Below the pieces are notes generated by a model that searched no databases, was not told the origin of the DNA, and was given only the letters and a program-made list of their open reading frames with translations. The position numbers and the translations under genes were made by a program. From Didymodactylos carnosus (lineage: Eukaryota; Rotifera; Eurotatoria; Philodinida; Philodinidae), in assembly GCA_905250885.1 (NCBI GenBank), contig CAJNOQ010000288.1, positions 1 through 56,810 on the forward strand: 56,810 nt of DNA, given 5' to 3'. Shown here piece after piece: positions 1 through 11,216 of this stretch (the stretch's first letter is position 1; each line of letters begins with the position of its first letter).

Positions 1-189
1 GTCAACACTTTTTTCTAGGACATAACAGAACCCGATTTTCGATCTTCGTTATTATCTCTGAGGAAAATAAAGGGTTTCAGAAAAGTTAACGAGGTTTTTC
101 TTCATTTCCCTGAAACCTTTTATTTTCCTCAGAGATAATAACGAAGATCGAAAATCGGGTTCTGTTATGTCCTAGAAAAAAGTGTTGAC
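1..189. repeat. Near-perfect foldback (hairpin) element
   Basis: Bases 1-80 and 110-189 are reverse complements with a single mismatch that I can see, separated by a loop of about 29 bases. The ends read GTCAACAC and GTGTTGAC. No coding frame crosses it. The left flank is outside the window, so a target-site duplication cannot be tested. It is best read as a young MITE or other foldback element; an RNA copy would form a stem of about 80 bp. Confidence 0.8.
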
Positions 190-1037
190 TACATTTTAAG
201 ACCAATCTGAGATTTGTAGCACTTAAAATAGCGGAGAAATCTTGGAATTATGCAATATTACAAGGCAAGAATCGATGTAGAGGAATGAAAGAAAAGGAGA
301 AAAACAGAGTTTTAGGTGCTCTTAGGAAAATGCTTATGACTTTTGATAGGGATATCGCACAGAGCACAGCAACATCTCATTTTGAAGAGAACACTTTTTT
401 TCTATATGAATAGGTGTTTAAAAAGATTTTGGCTGGTCAGCACATATGTGGACGAGTTTTGGAAAGTAAACAATAATGAATTAGAATCTCCAGTGGCCAA
501 TTTTAAAAAATCCATAACTTTTGAAAGAGGAGCTATACAATCAAATCCTTTGGAGATTAAGAGTAGGACATCATATAGTATGTATCGGCAAAAGATCATC
601 GAAATCGGAGGGTGTCACCTAGGGACCTTCCCTCGTAAGTTCAATGTGATTATGACTTTTAGTAGAATTTTCTATGTTTTCATTTTTATTTGCACATCAA
701 GTTTAAAATCTAAAAAGATTTAATAGTCCAGGTACCTAAAGTCCAAAAGTATGAAATCTCCAAGATTATATCTTTTTATATACACATCGACTTAATTTCA
801 CTGCTAGAAAAAGAAACAAACGCATAAAGAGTTTTAGCCTTATATATCAATAATTCGATAACTATGGGTAGGTAGGTAGATTAAAGGATATATTGAAGAG
901 AAAAGTTCTTCCAGGTAATTCATCTACGGTTGTTGCAAATTTGACGATTTTTTTCCTGAATCTGCATGTCTGGATGGAAGTAGATCTTTTCTGCTAATAT
1001 AAGTGAGTCTTCTTTCATTTTGTTTAGACGATCATAT
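190..1037. other. Non-coding stretch, nothing recognised
   Basis: AT-rich sequence between two foldback elements. An open frame of 126 codons runs from 343 on the plus strand, but it has no recognisable motif, no flanking splice pattern and an ordinary AT-rich composition, so I do not call it a gene. Confidence 0.5.
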
Positions 1038-1316
1038 TACCGGAAAAAAAATAAAGTTGGTTTTGAGTTGCTGAAAAGTGCTTTTTTGTATTCAGCGCAC
1101 TCGATAATGTCGAAGATTTTCTATTTTTGGTGAGGGAGGGGGATACTTTTCCCATGGAAATTCCTTTGCGCTATTTTGTTTCAAAATATTTCCTAAACTT
1201 TTGGAAGTATCCCTCACTAAAAACAGAAAATCTTCGAGATTATCGAGTGTGCTGAATACAAAAAAGCAATTTTCAGTAACTCAAAAATTAACTTTATTTT
1301 TTTTGTTCCAGTGGTA
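1038..1316. mobile_element. MITE-like inverted repeat with TA ends
   Basis: Arms of about 100 bases (1038-1145 and 1207-1316) are imperfect reverse complements. They share the segment TTTTTTGTATTCAGC and a block reading GAAGATTTTCT. The element starts TACC and ends GGTA, so the outer TA could be the duplicated target dinucleotide used by Tc1/mariner-type elements. No coding capacity. The family assignment is inferred from the TA ends only. Confidence 0.6.
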
Positions 1317-3816
1317 TGTTTTTATTTTAAATAAATTATTTTTAGACACTACATTTCTTAGACTATGCGTTATTGTATAACAAAACCAACCATAATTCCA
1401 GTACACAGAAGAATCAAATGTTTTGTGTTCTCTTTTTAATTTTTAATATTTTTAGCGACATCTGACTAAATAATTAGAACCATAGTGCAGTCGAGCGTTA
1501 GAAACGATATTACTAATAGCTTCATTTCTACCATCTAACTTAAATGTTTTGATTCAACTTGTATCTGTCAAGATTACTGTATATTCACGATTTATATCAC
1601 TTCCTATATTCTGTTTTGTCTTTTTTTTTTTTGCATAGTATTTATACTTATTTTCTTAAAAGTTCCCTTGGGGTTATGGATCGTTGTAATATCTAATAAA
1701 AAATAAAGTCACAAGAAGAAAAACATTTTTTGAGAAATTTGATTTATTGTATATTCACGTTCGTTCTTTTTTTGTTCTTTCTTCTTCTACTTTTTGATTT
1801 GTGAGAATTCATGCACGATATATCTATTTACATAATACGTCAGATCTATTTAAAATAAATGTCTTCCTGTTCAATGACGTTTTCTTTTTCTTGAACGTTT
1901 AATTAATTAAAAAATTCAATTTGAAATGACACACAAATAAAGCCAACAAAAGTCAAAATAGCGAAGAAATTTAATTTCAAAAAACTATTTAATGTCCTAT
2001 TCAATATCAAAGTAGATTCTCTTTTAGCGCTACGATTTAAAAAAGTTTAATTATCATTTATTATAGCTAAAATTGAATTAGGCATTATCCGTTAATTAAA
2101 ACTAAGTCTTTATGAAAGAAGTTTCTAGTTACCATAGAGAATGAGTAAGATCTTCATCCTCGAGATTATGCAAGATACAATGGAGTCAGTTTTTCACAGA
2201 ATATTGAGAATTTTTTATGCAAATGTATATTTTTGATACATAGAAAATATAAATTTGCATTTGAGAATGACACTGATTATTTATAACTTTAGTAGATTCA
2301 AAATAATAATTACAACATTATACTTTTTCAAATCTCATCTATAAACCAATCATTACATCGAAAAAAAAACGAAATATTACATATCTTAATGGGGTAGAAT
2401 GGAGGTGCATTTATATCATATGAGAAGTGGTAAAATACTGTATATTATGAACATTAACTAAATCTACTATATAGTGATGATAATCAACACATTTAAAACT
2501 ATGCATATTAATAAAAGTTTAGTTTATCAAACTAATTTAATTGAAAAAAAAAAACCCAACAGTCGGAAACGTCTAACTCATTATCACTGTCAGCATTGTT
2601 AATAGAAATGTTATTCTGTTTATATTGATAATAAAAATTAAAAAAATCATTGACCGTAATGACAATAAATATTGTTCAACCCTCGTTTTTTTTTAAAAAT
2701 ATAACCTGCAAGTAAGATTTACTCTAATCACTTCCATTAAAGATTTTGATACACATTCTTCCACTCCAATTCTTGAAATTATATTTATTTTTTAAGAATA
2801 CGTTAATAATAAATTATTTCATAGAATTTTAAGTTACTTTTTAGTTAAAGATTAGTAAATATAATGAGAAATATACTATATTTTCAACATTGTGACGAAT
2901 ATGAATATTTTTTCTTATGTTGGAAACGGTATATGAAGAAGAAGGCATCAATTTTTTTTTATTACCAAAAAAAAAGACTTTTGATCACCAAATTTTTTTA
3001 AGCAAATGACAACAATATTTTTCTTCTGTTGCTTGTATTATTGAAACGAAAGCTCGACAAAATTCTTCGAACTGCCTCAACAGTTAGTATCATGTCATGA
3101 AAATTATTAATGCAGCATCAAAACGATTTTTAATTAAAATAAACCGTTTTATGAAAATCAAATCAAATCATAAAGCATTCTCCATAAAGAAAAGATAAGA
3201 ATCAAACCATCGAATGAGTTATACTTTATAGAGATTGAGAATTTCTATTTCCAAGTCCTTGACTCTGCGCTCTCTGTGTATAAGATACAAAGTATGTTTT
3301 TGTTCGGACGGATTTCTAGGGCCATAAGGAGAGAGATAAGAGGAATAGGATATGTTGAAAAAACAATTTAAATTTTATAGAATTATTAAATATGGCTCAC
3401 AGGAATGAATAAAATAAAGCAATTCGATCGAACGGACAACAATACTGGATATAGTATAGCGAGTATCGAGCTTTAAAGACTCACGATTTTCACCATTCAA
3501 AAGAGAAATAACATAAAAGAAGAAATAAAAATGTGGGATGTATGCTGAAAACTTTGGTGATCAAAAAAGTATATTTACTCTGAAGACAATTGAACCACAT
3601 ATGGTCATAATATATTAATGTAACAACTATTGACAGTCACTTGATGTCAGTTAATCTTATTCATTAAAATAAGCTGTCAATCAATGTGAGTTCAATTGCG
3701 ACTTCCACTATTGAGCATACCATTATTTTAATAAATTCTTAGTGATGAATATATTGTTATAACTAATTATATTTTATAAAAATACTTATATTTCTAATTT
3801 TATTACTAAGACTTAC
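1317..3816. other. Non-coding, probably intron of the kinase-like gene
   Basis: AT-rich sequence with many short poly-A and poly-T runs. If the phase-1 first exons at 3817-3937 and 7556-7601 belong to one minus-strand gene, this stretch is its first intron. I looked on the minus strand for the next exon expected of a PKA catalytic subunit (starting near VKEFL) and did not find it, so it probably lies off the left edge. Confidence 0.4.
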
Positions 3817-3937
3817 TTATTTCGCCATCTGTTTGATTCGAATTTTCTTCACTACCTCCACTTGTTTCACCGGTCTCATTTTCTTTTGACTTTTTATATT
3901 TTCGTGATGGTCGAAAACGTTCTTTAAATGATGGCAT
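3817..3937 (-). CDS. Alternative first exon, MPSFK type
   Basis: A 121-base exon with ATG at 3937-3935 that ends at a canonical GTAAGT donor (3816-3811). It encodes 40 residues plus one base. It starts MPSFKERFRPSRKYKK, a very basic segment, followed by an acidic, Ser/Asn-rich tail (ENETGETSGGSEEN). It lacks the glycine at position 2 needed for myristoylation. It ends in phase 1, as does the exon at 7556-7601, so both could splice to the same second exon. I infer that it gives a non-myristoylated isoform of the kinase-like gene proposed there. PKA catalytic genes in other animals do use alternative first exons. The body of the gene is off-window, so the link is unproven. Confidence 0.5.
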
Positions 3938-5766
3938 ATTTATAATTGTTGAGTAATATATATATTTTCAAAATAAATGAATGATTTAAACTTTTTTGTT
4001 AAACTCAATTTGCATCGATAACAATGAATGATAATACAGAAGATACAATACAATATTCGCTTTCTATTTATTTTCTTTTTTAATATTTATTATCTGTCTT
4101 TATATTTTCTGTAGTTTTTCTTTTTTATTCTTTCATTTAGCACTAGCTAGATAAAAATGACAATGAGGAAAAAAGAGGAAAAGAAGGATAATGAACATTA
4201 TTTTTTTTTTTTCTTTTAGTTTTATTGAACATGTTTCATCTTAAAGTCTATTTGAAAATCGTGTTCTTCTCTCTTACTCTTGTCTCTTTGTATGCAAACA
4301 TAATATCTATATATCTATGGAATCATTTTCACATTTCCGTCTTTTTTCCAATAAAATAATGTCACATATACGAATATATTTCATACAATGTATGACGCGA
4401 TAAATCCCAAGAAACAACAGTCACTAAAATGATGTTGTCTTAAATTAGAAAGAAGACGCACACAAAAAAATCATCAAATAAAAAAACCAATATGAAGAAG
4501 AAAAATCGTTTTTTTTAATACTTAAATATATAGCTTCATAAATGAAAATATACATTCAAAAAGTAGCATCCATTTTTTCCTTTATGAGATCTCGAGAGGT
4601 TTCTTACATATTGACTCGAAAAAACTATTACTATGGGAAATATGTTTCAAAAATCTCTTTTTCGACAAACATCAAAACATTAGCTAGTAGACAACAAATA
4701 TTCTCCGTAATTATATTAGTAATAAAATTTCTGTCCCAAATTGTCGCTTAGCTATCACAAAAGACTGTTTTTTCACTTCTTGATAGCGCCCACCAATAAG
4801 ATTCTAGGCTAGTATGTTGTAATAGCTAAAGAGAAAAAAACTTCTTACATTACAATCACGCTACAATTAGGCCAACATAATACTTGAACAAGAAAAACGC
4901 GTTTTCTTTCTCATTGATTTTTATTTCATGGATTTTGCTGTACATTCGACCGTATTTGATTATAATAAACATAATTATAGGCTTATTTTACATTCGGCTT
5001 GATCATTTTTTATATCACGTTTTTTTAATCGAAGTTAGGAAATTGTTGTCTTAGAAATAATAGAGACACTATTACAGATCTTCAAATTCAAACTTCACGA
5101 CATGATCTACAAAATTAGTATTAGAAACAAGAGACCATTTTTTATAAAACCTTGAATTATATGCTTAATACCTATGCTTTTACTACACTGAAACGGGACA
5201 ACGAGTTCTGTTTCCTCTCATTTCTAACTATTTTTTAGATAGATCTTTATTATCCTTCCAAGATATACTTTTATACTTGCTAGCTAGTAGAGACATCTAT
5301 TTATGGAAATGTAGATGACGCCTCTATTTAGATATACAAGTAGTAGTTTATTTCATTCTAAAATATCTTAACAGAAAAAGAAAAACATTTTTTAATATAA
5401 ATAGTATCGTGAATACTGTGCAAGATCAAAATCTATTAAGAAAATTGGAAAGCACGATCCGTCTGTAGTTATTCAATTTATGCGATTTCGATATATTTTT
5501 TTGAAAAATTTGAACGCAAACGATCATGTTTCCTAATAACTATTTGTGACGTCGATAATATTTTTTATATTTTTTCGCTCGATATTTGTTAATCCCATAC
5601 TATACATGGGGCTGTCGTTTAAAAAGGATTTCAACTTAAGCAATCAAAGTCATACATAAAGTAGTGGGAACGCCTAGAAAATACTCAACTGTGCGTATGA
5701 TCAATCTCGGCGTTCCATCTCAATGTTCTAGTTATCGTTTCACAAAAACAATTACACTTTGGATAA

Positions 5767-6640
5767 CCACCCCTCTTTTTTGAAAACTTTCGGATTTTAA
5801 GCTGAGCATAACCTAACCCTTTCCAGCCGGCTGTTTCGAAAACACAGCAAAAGTGTTGCCAAATGGCAACATCAGGCTGGAAAGGGCTAATGTAGAGGAA
5901 GTGGGGGCTACAAAATGAGATCGCTCCTAGCATTCTACGCCCTTTCTTCAAGAAGTTATGCATTTCTAAAGTTTTTCCTTCAAAGCCTTAAAAAACTCAA
6001 TTTTTTAGTTTTATAAACTTTTCTCTCCTTTTCTGTATATTCAAAATTTTTCCTTATGCATAGTCTGATAGAAGAAAGTGTTTCCAGAATTTTTTATGAA
6101 TTTTTGCGGAGATAAGCATTGCAGCAAATGCCGTGAAAAAGTGCCCAGTGTACAAAATGCGTTTTTCTCGCAAACTATCTTTTTGCTGCAGGGTTGTGCC
6201 TACTTAAGACATTATTGCAGAGGTAGTTGTTTTGAATCTTATTTTAGACCTTTCTTTACCAAGTTATAGGATTTCTAAAATTGAAAACGTGATTTTTGAG
6301 ACGTTTTTCAGTATTTTTCCTATAACTCGTCAAGAAAAGATCTTAAAAATAATGCCCGAAACATACCTCTGTGATATTACCTTGAGTACCTCGGGTAAAA
6401 TTTTTAACTCAATCAGATGAAATTTAAGAGGATCGTAATGTAACATAATCAAAAACCGAGTTTTCCGAAAAACTCGTGAACGATAATAGTTAAAAACTTG
6501 AACGATAATAGTTAAAAACTTGAAATAAAAACGAAAAAATGCTCCATTCAGTTTCAATCAGTTTTGAAAATATGAAGCCTTAATGAGTTTTAGTTTTTAT
6601 TTCACAGCATTTCTACGAAAAGTCAAAAAAGAGGGAGGAA
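5767..6640. repeat. Decayed element with nested inverted repeats
   Basis: The outer arms (5767-5792 and 6616-6640) are imperfect reverse complements around a CCTCTTTTTTG core. Inside, 5817-5828 and 5875-5886 are a perfect 12-base inverted repeat (CCCTTTCCAGCC), and within that loop is the palindrome GTTGCC-AAAT-GGCAAC (5856-5871). GC content is locally higher than in the flanks. Open frames on both strands here look like by-products of this composition, not genes. Probably an old non-autonomous transposon. Confidence 0.4.
6478..6521. repeat. Two tandem 22-base units
   Basis: The unit GAACGATAATAGTTAAAAAC followed by TT occurs twice back to back (6478-6499 and 6500-6521), with no mismatch. 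A recent local duplication. Confidence 0.85.
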
Positions 6641-7077
6641 TATTCTTAATACCAACAGAGTATACTAAATATTTTCTCTGAATACACTTTATATGCTTAT
6701 ATAATGATATTGCAAAATTGTTTTTATTAAATAATTGTTTTGCTCTCACAGGACTTACAGTCTCTTTTCTCGTTATATGTTTGTCTACTTGTCCTTAAAA
6801 AAGGAAAAGGACAAGGCGTTTTATTTATTTCAATTGGGTAATGTTCATTAATAGTCTGATGGAAAGAAAAAAAAGGAGACGTTTGTTCATTCAGTTATAA
6901 AGAACAAACATAATTTTCAATATTAAATTATCGATCTCTTCTCATGTTAACAAAAACCAATAAAATTTGTTTGGTATAAAGATCTGTCTCTATTTCGAAC
7001 AAACGTGTGCGGTTCATGACCTAATCAAGTAAACATCGTAGAAAGCAATAGCCATGGTTGATAACATAGAGAGACAG

Positions 7078-7084
<7 letters not shown>

Positions 7085-7135
<51 letters not shown>
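7085..7135. repeat. (GA)n microsatellite
   Basis: About 25 uninterrupted GA units, preceded by a GAAA-rich lead-in. It lies about 420 bases downstream (on the minus strand) of the MGNQ exon, inside the presumed first intron. Confidence 0.95.
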
Positions 7136-7139
<4 letters not shown>

Positions 7140-7555
7140 ACATATTTCTAATTAGAACATTGACTACTTTCGAAAAGAATAAATATCAATTACTATTTGT
7201 AAGGAAATGTTATTTTTCTTATTTTATTATTCACAAATGTATAATCTTATCGGCAACTTGATATTTCTGCGAAAGGAAAAATAAAAAGCTGAGACAGAAT
7301 CTAGAAAAGAAATCTAATCTAATCTAACTAGTAAACAAAATCTCGCCTTTTCTCTTATTACTGAAAGATGTATGATATTAAACTGTTGTTGTTGATTTTT
7401 TTATGAGAAACTTTATATACACACGGCTTAGTATGAGATTCAACCGGATGATGATGAACAAAAAGCTTACATTCATTATGATGATATTTCTGACAACTTG
7501 TTCTTTTTTAATATTGAAGATTTTATTATTTAATAAAATAAAGAAATTAACTTAC

Positions 7556-7601
7556 CGTTTTCTGTTTGATCACCTTTCTTCCCACTGCTCTGATTACCCA
7601 T
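7556..7601 (-). CDS. First exon of a probable PKA catalytic subunit
   Basis: A 46-base exon with ATG at 7601-7599 and a GTAAGT donor just below 7556. It encodes MGNQSSGKKGDQTEN plus the first base of a Gly/Val/Ala/Asp/Glu codon. The mammalian PKA catalytic subunit begins MGNAAAAKKGSEQES, and its first exon also covers 15 codons. The shared features are the N-terminal glycine (N-myristoylation site), Asn2, the KKG at the same place and a following acidic/polar stretch. If correct, the product is a cAMP-dependent Ser/Thr kinase whose N-terminal lipid tail helps place it at membranes. The remaining exons, including the kinase core, are off the left edge. The resemblance covers only 15 residues, so the call rests on motif, exon length and splice phase together. 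Confidence 0.55.
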
Positions 7602-9189
7602 AGTACTGATGGTAAAAGAATTTCTTTCGATTAAATAAAAATATTTTTAATTAACGTCCTATTATTAAATTTTCTAATATTCACACTATATTAATCGTAT
7701 AGGTCACAAACAAATGGCGTCATTTCCACATAATGATGATATAATATAACAAATTTTTATGTTCTATATAAGAATGAAACATCCATTAACTCGGTGCTAG
7801 AAATAAACTAGAAAAACAAAACGCACATACATAACAATGGTTGAATGGATAATGAAGAGATGAGAGGAGGTGGAGAAAAAGAGAAGAAGAACAAGAAAAG
7901 AAGTTCCTTCAATTGTTACTATATAACAATGACTTTTATGAGACAATTATAACAATGGAAAAAAGCCGTTGAAATCCGATTCTTTTTAAAAAATGCTTGA
8001 GAAGAAAAGTAGAACGCGTCCGTTGAACAATTTATGCTTTTTTTTCGTACTAAACACAAGAAGAAATGTTAAAATGTAATCATTTGATAAAGGTAAATAA
8101 AAGAAAATAAGTTAGAAAAAGAACAGAATAATAGTCATTCCCTCTGTTTCTTTACGAGATATTTCGAAAAGAAACTTCGGATGGAGAGACCATGCTCAAC
8201 GTGTATTCTTTATCATTTTTTTTTTTTTTTTTTTGTAAAAATTATTGAAGTTAGCCTTTGCTAAATAATTGCGCTATAAACGAGAAAATTTCTTTATTAA
8301 TTTTTCTTCATTTTTAACACTTCGTTCATATTTACCTCCGAGTGGTTTTTCCTGCAAATTCGACACATTATAAAGTATATACTTCATTTTTATATGCTCA
8401 TCGAACAATCTCTTCTCCTAATATCATTGGATGACTACCTCAATTTTCACATATAAAAAAAGTCGTTTTTTACATTAAGCATACAAGGTAGAGAGCAGGA
8501 TGTTTAAAGATCATCATAATTGTTTAAATGATATAAAGAAGGATAGATCATCTTTCATTGCTACTATTCATCTCTTCGATAGTTGCTATTTCTTGTGTTT
8601 ATAAACAGAGATATCATGGCTTTTGAAATTATTAATTTCAGGACACGATTTTTGATTGTATTTAGTTTATAAATAATGGGATAAAAATAAATAAATAGAA
8701 TAAATATACTCAAAAAAACTAATCGTAAAAAAGGTTGATCTTAATTATTTTAGTCAAATATCTTTCACAGGTTTCACATACAAGATGACTATTAATAATT
8801 ATATTTACACTGTTTCCTTAGAAAAAACGATTAATTGTTTAAGATTAAGCACAGTAATTAAGTTGTTTTTATATTATTATTAATATTTACTCTGTCATTT
8901 ACAATTTTTCTTTTTTATTACTTACCGTAGAGTCGTTGATGCGTCTATAAAAGATTGTTCACTCACTATAGAAAAGCGTACGGCAAAAAAATAGAAAAAA
9001 AGTTCGAAGAGAAAAACATTTAATGACAAGTATATAAGTAGTTATAGATATGTGTAGATCAGTCTATGTTTTTTTCGCCTTTTTGTTGTGTGTTGGTAAT
9101 ACTCTATATTTATAACAAGAAAAAAAGTATTTAATCTTTTTTTTTCTTCATTTTTTCTTTCTATTTCATCGTTTTTTCTCTATAGCGAC

Positions 9190-9417
9190 TGCAAATGATG
9201 TGCAAGACCAAGCTTTTTTGGTCCCGGTCCCGTAAAAAAAATTGTTAGCTCCTGTCCCGTGGTTCCGTTTCAAGGAGCAGAAAAACATAACACTTTTAAA
9301 GAAAAATTTTTCGGAAAAAAGGGTAAATTTGTATACAAAACCACAAATAATTCTAAACTTTTAGTCTTCAAAGCTTAGAAGTGGGACTAAAAAAATTATT
9401 AGTCTCGCACATCTAAA
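9190..9417. mobile_element. MITE, possibly hAT-like
   Basis: Near the left end GATGTGCAAGACC is answered near the right end by GTCTCGCACATC, giving imperfect terminal inverted repeats of about 30 bases that extend into GGTCCC / GGGACT. The same eight bases, ATAGCGAC, stand at 9182-9189 and 9418-9425, which is the length of a hAT target duplication. The very ends inside that duplication do not pair well, so the true borders may differ by a few bases. No coding capacity. Confidence 0.5.
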
Positions 9418-10282
9418 ATAGCGACACTCTGTAGTAATAACTTCTGCCGTATGATGATAAATAAGAAGAAAAGAACCGGAAGAGAAGAAAAGAAATTTAC
9501 TGTTATCGTGTTTTGTACAAAGTTTTGATTTTTTTTTTTTGGTTTCGCAGCAATGTCATACATAATAAAAGAAAAAAAAATAAATTTGTGTTTATTATGG
9601 AAGAACAATTTTTAGAAGACAAAGAGAAAAAGAAACGAACAAGATGGATGAGATATTATTATTGTTTTAATCATAAAGTCCATACAAGCGTCTTAAATTG
9701 AAAAATCAGGAACACACTACATACTGATAGCATTTCAATGAAAAGAATAACTAAAAAAAAATCAATAGTCGACCTCCAGTCATCCTTGAGGAATAGAAAA
9801 AATAACGATTTTCGAAAGACACTTCATTTGAGAAATGAGTTATTTTTTCGTCGTCTTACTTTTGAGTACGTCAAATTCAAATTATATTTTCGTAGTACTT
9901 TATTATTTTGAAATAATCTAATTGATAGATTGCTATATTAGCATTCTTATTTTTAAGCCAACATTTAAACAATTAATCTTTATTATTTCAGACATGAATA
10001 GTTGAACAAGAAAAGAAAGCAAGCATGCTTTTGTATATTAATGTGATAGTGAAAAAACACGACATACAAAAAAAAAATAAAATTATCTGCTGTCGATCTG
10101 CTAGCAAGCTAAAAACAATAAAGCTGATGACAAAATTGTATTGAGTCTTAAAAGCTAAATTTTATCATTAAAAAAAAAGTTTGACTATATTGGCAAATAG
10201 ATAAAGTTGCTTCTATGTAAGTTAAAAGGTTATGCCAATAACCTGTAAAAGAGGACTAAATATTAATTCAAAATGTACAAAT

Positions 10283-10621
10283 CAGAGACCGAAACGGGTC
10301 GAGTTGACTCGCGGATCGGATCGGGTTCGAATCACGTTTGGTTGACCCGTTTCGATCTAACTCAGGTCAATATAAAATAAACTGCCTGAATTACCCAAAC
10401 TTTTCCACTCATAAAAGGAAAAAATGACGGAAACCGTAAGGAACCTGACCATTTTTTTGAAAAAATTTCAAAACAGTCTGACTCAGATACTTTTTCTATA
10501 GGAAAGAAGTGTTTCTTTGCCAATACGAAAACATTTTCACGTTTTGGGTCTAGTTCGAATCACAGTTGCAAAATTTTCAGGTCCGTTCGGGTCACGTTTG
10601 ATTGATCCGTTTCGGTCTCTA
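10283..10621. mobile_element. Non-autonomous hAT element, intact ends
   Basis: A 339-base element. The left end CAGAGACCGAAACGG matches the reverse complement of the right end, TAGAGACCGAAACGG, at 14 of 15 bases. It is flanked by a perfect 8-base duplication, GTACAAAT (10275-10282 and 10622-10629). An 8-base target duplication with YAGAG-type ends is the signature of the hAT superfamily. The interior is non-coding and contains further copies of the ACCCGTTTCG / CGAAACGGGT motif near both ends, as transposase-binding subterminal repeats often do. A box-B-like GGTTCGAATC inside it is part of this element and not a tRNA. Confidence 0.85.
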
Positions 10622-11216
10622 GTACAAATGACAAAAAAATGGACACTGGAGAAAATGAAAGAATAAAATAAATTAGAAAAATAAAATCATTGCATGAATC
10701 AAATGTGATATGGAAGAGAATCTTTTGTTTTAATTTGTTTTCTTACTTTGAATCACATAGAGAATTTCGGTCATATTAAAATATTACAAGAGCAATGCTA
10801 ACTATTTTTATGTTTGCAGTTCTTTTCAATTCTCTAAACTAGTTGTCGGACTTTTGATGTATCTACTTAAAATCTTTAGCCTTATGTTTCAATAACCTTC
10901 CGATCAAATCATTCAAAAATTAGTGTTCAAATCAATTCATACCAACACTATAAAATATTGTCAGATAATCAGTTTTCTATCGATGTAAAGTTTTTATGCA
11001 GTTTTATTGCCTATTATGGCATATTAAACAATTTTTATTTTTTTTACAAAAAAACAGACAATAACTGATACATTTATCAAAAAAATAACAAAAACACTGA
11101 GCACGTTTACGAGACATGTACCCAATAAGCAAAGAGAACCTTTGCGTATTGATAGAAAGATAGTAACTCCATGGGAGCTGTTGTAGCAAAAACAGAACAA
11201 AAGGACGTCGATTAAA

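Larger units (their letters stand above)
3938..7555. other. Non-coding, between two alternative first exons
   Basis: No exon recognised. It contains the decayed inverted-repeat region at 5767-6640, a short tandem duplication at 6478-6521 and a GA microsatellite at 7085-7135. The 5' UTR and promoter of the MPSFK exon should lie just above 3937 but show no motif I can name. Confidence 0.45.
7602..11216. other. Upstream non-coding region with two MITEs
   Basis: Lies between the MGNQ first exon and the 3' end of MTR4, both on the minus strand, so it should hold the MGNQ promoter and the MTR4 terminator. A good donor-like GTAAGT (minus strand) at 8935-8930 follows about 100 bases without an ATG. 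It could end a non-coding 5' exon of the kinase-like gene, but that is weak. Two transposons (9190-9417 and 10283-10621) are listed separately. Open frames near 9.4-9.7 kb and 11.0-11.25 kb are not supported. Confidence 0.4.

Noticed and set aside
343-723. Plus-strand open frame of 126 codons
   Set aside because: No motif, no splice context, composition like the surrounding non-coding DNA.
5685-6557. Several open frames on both strands
   Set aside because: They fall inside a decayed inverted-repeat region and conflict with one another; no recognisable domain.
10300-10330. tRNA box B-like sequence GGTTCGAATC
   Set aside because: It lies within the hAT element, with no matching A box, anticodon arm or acceptor stem.
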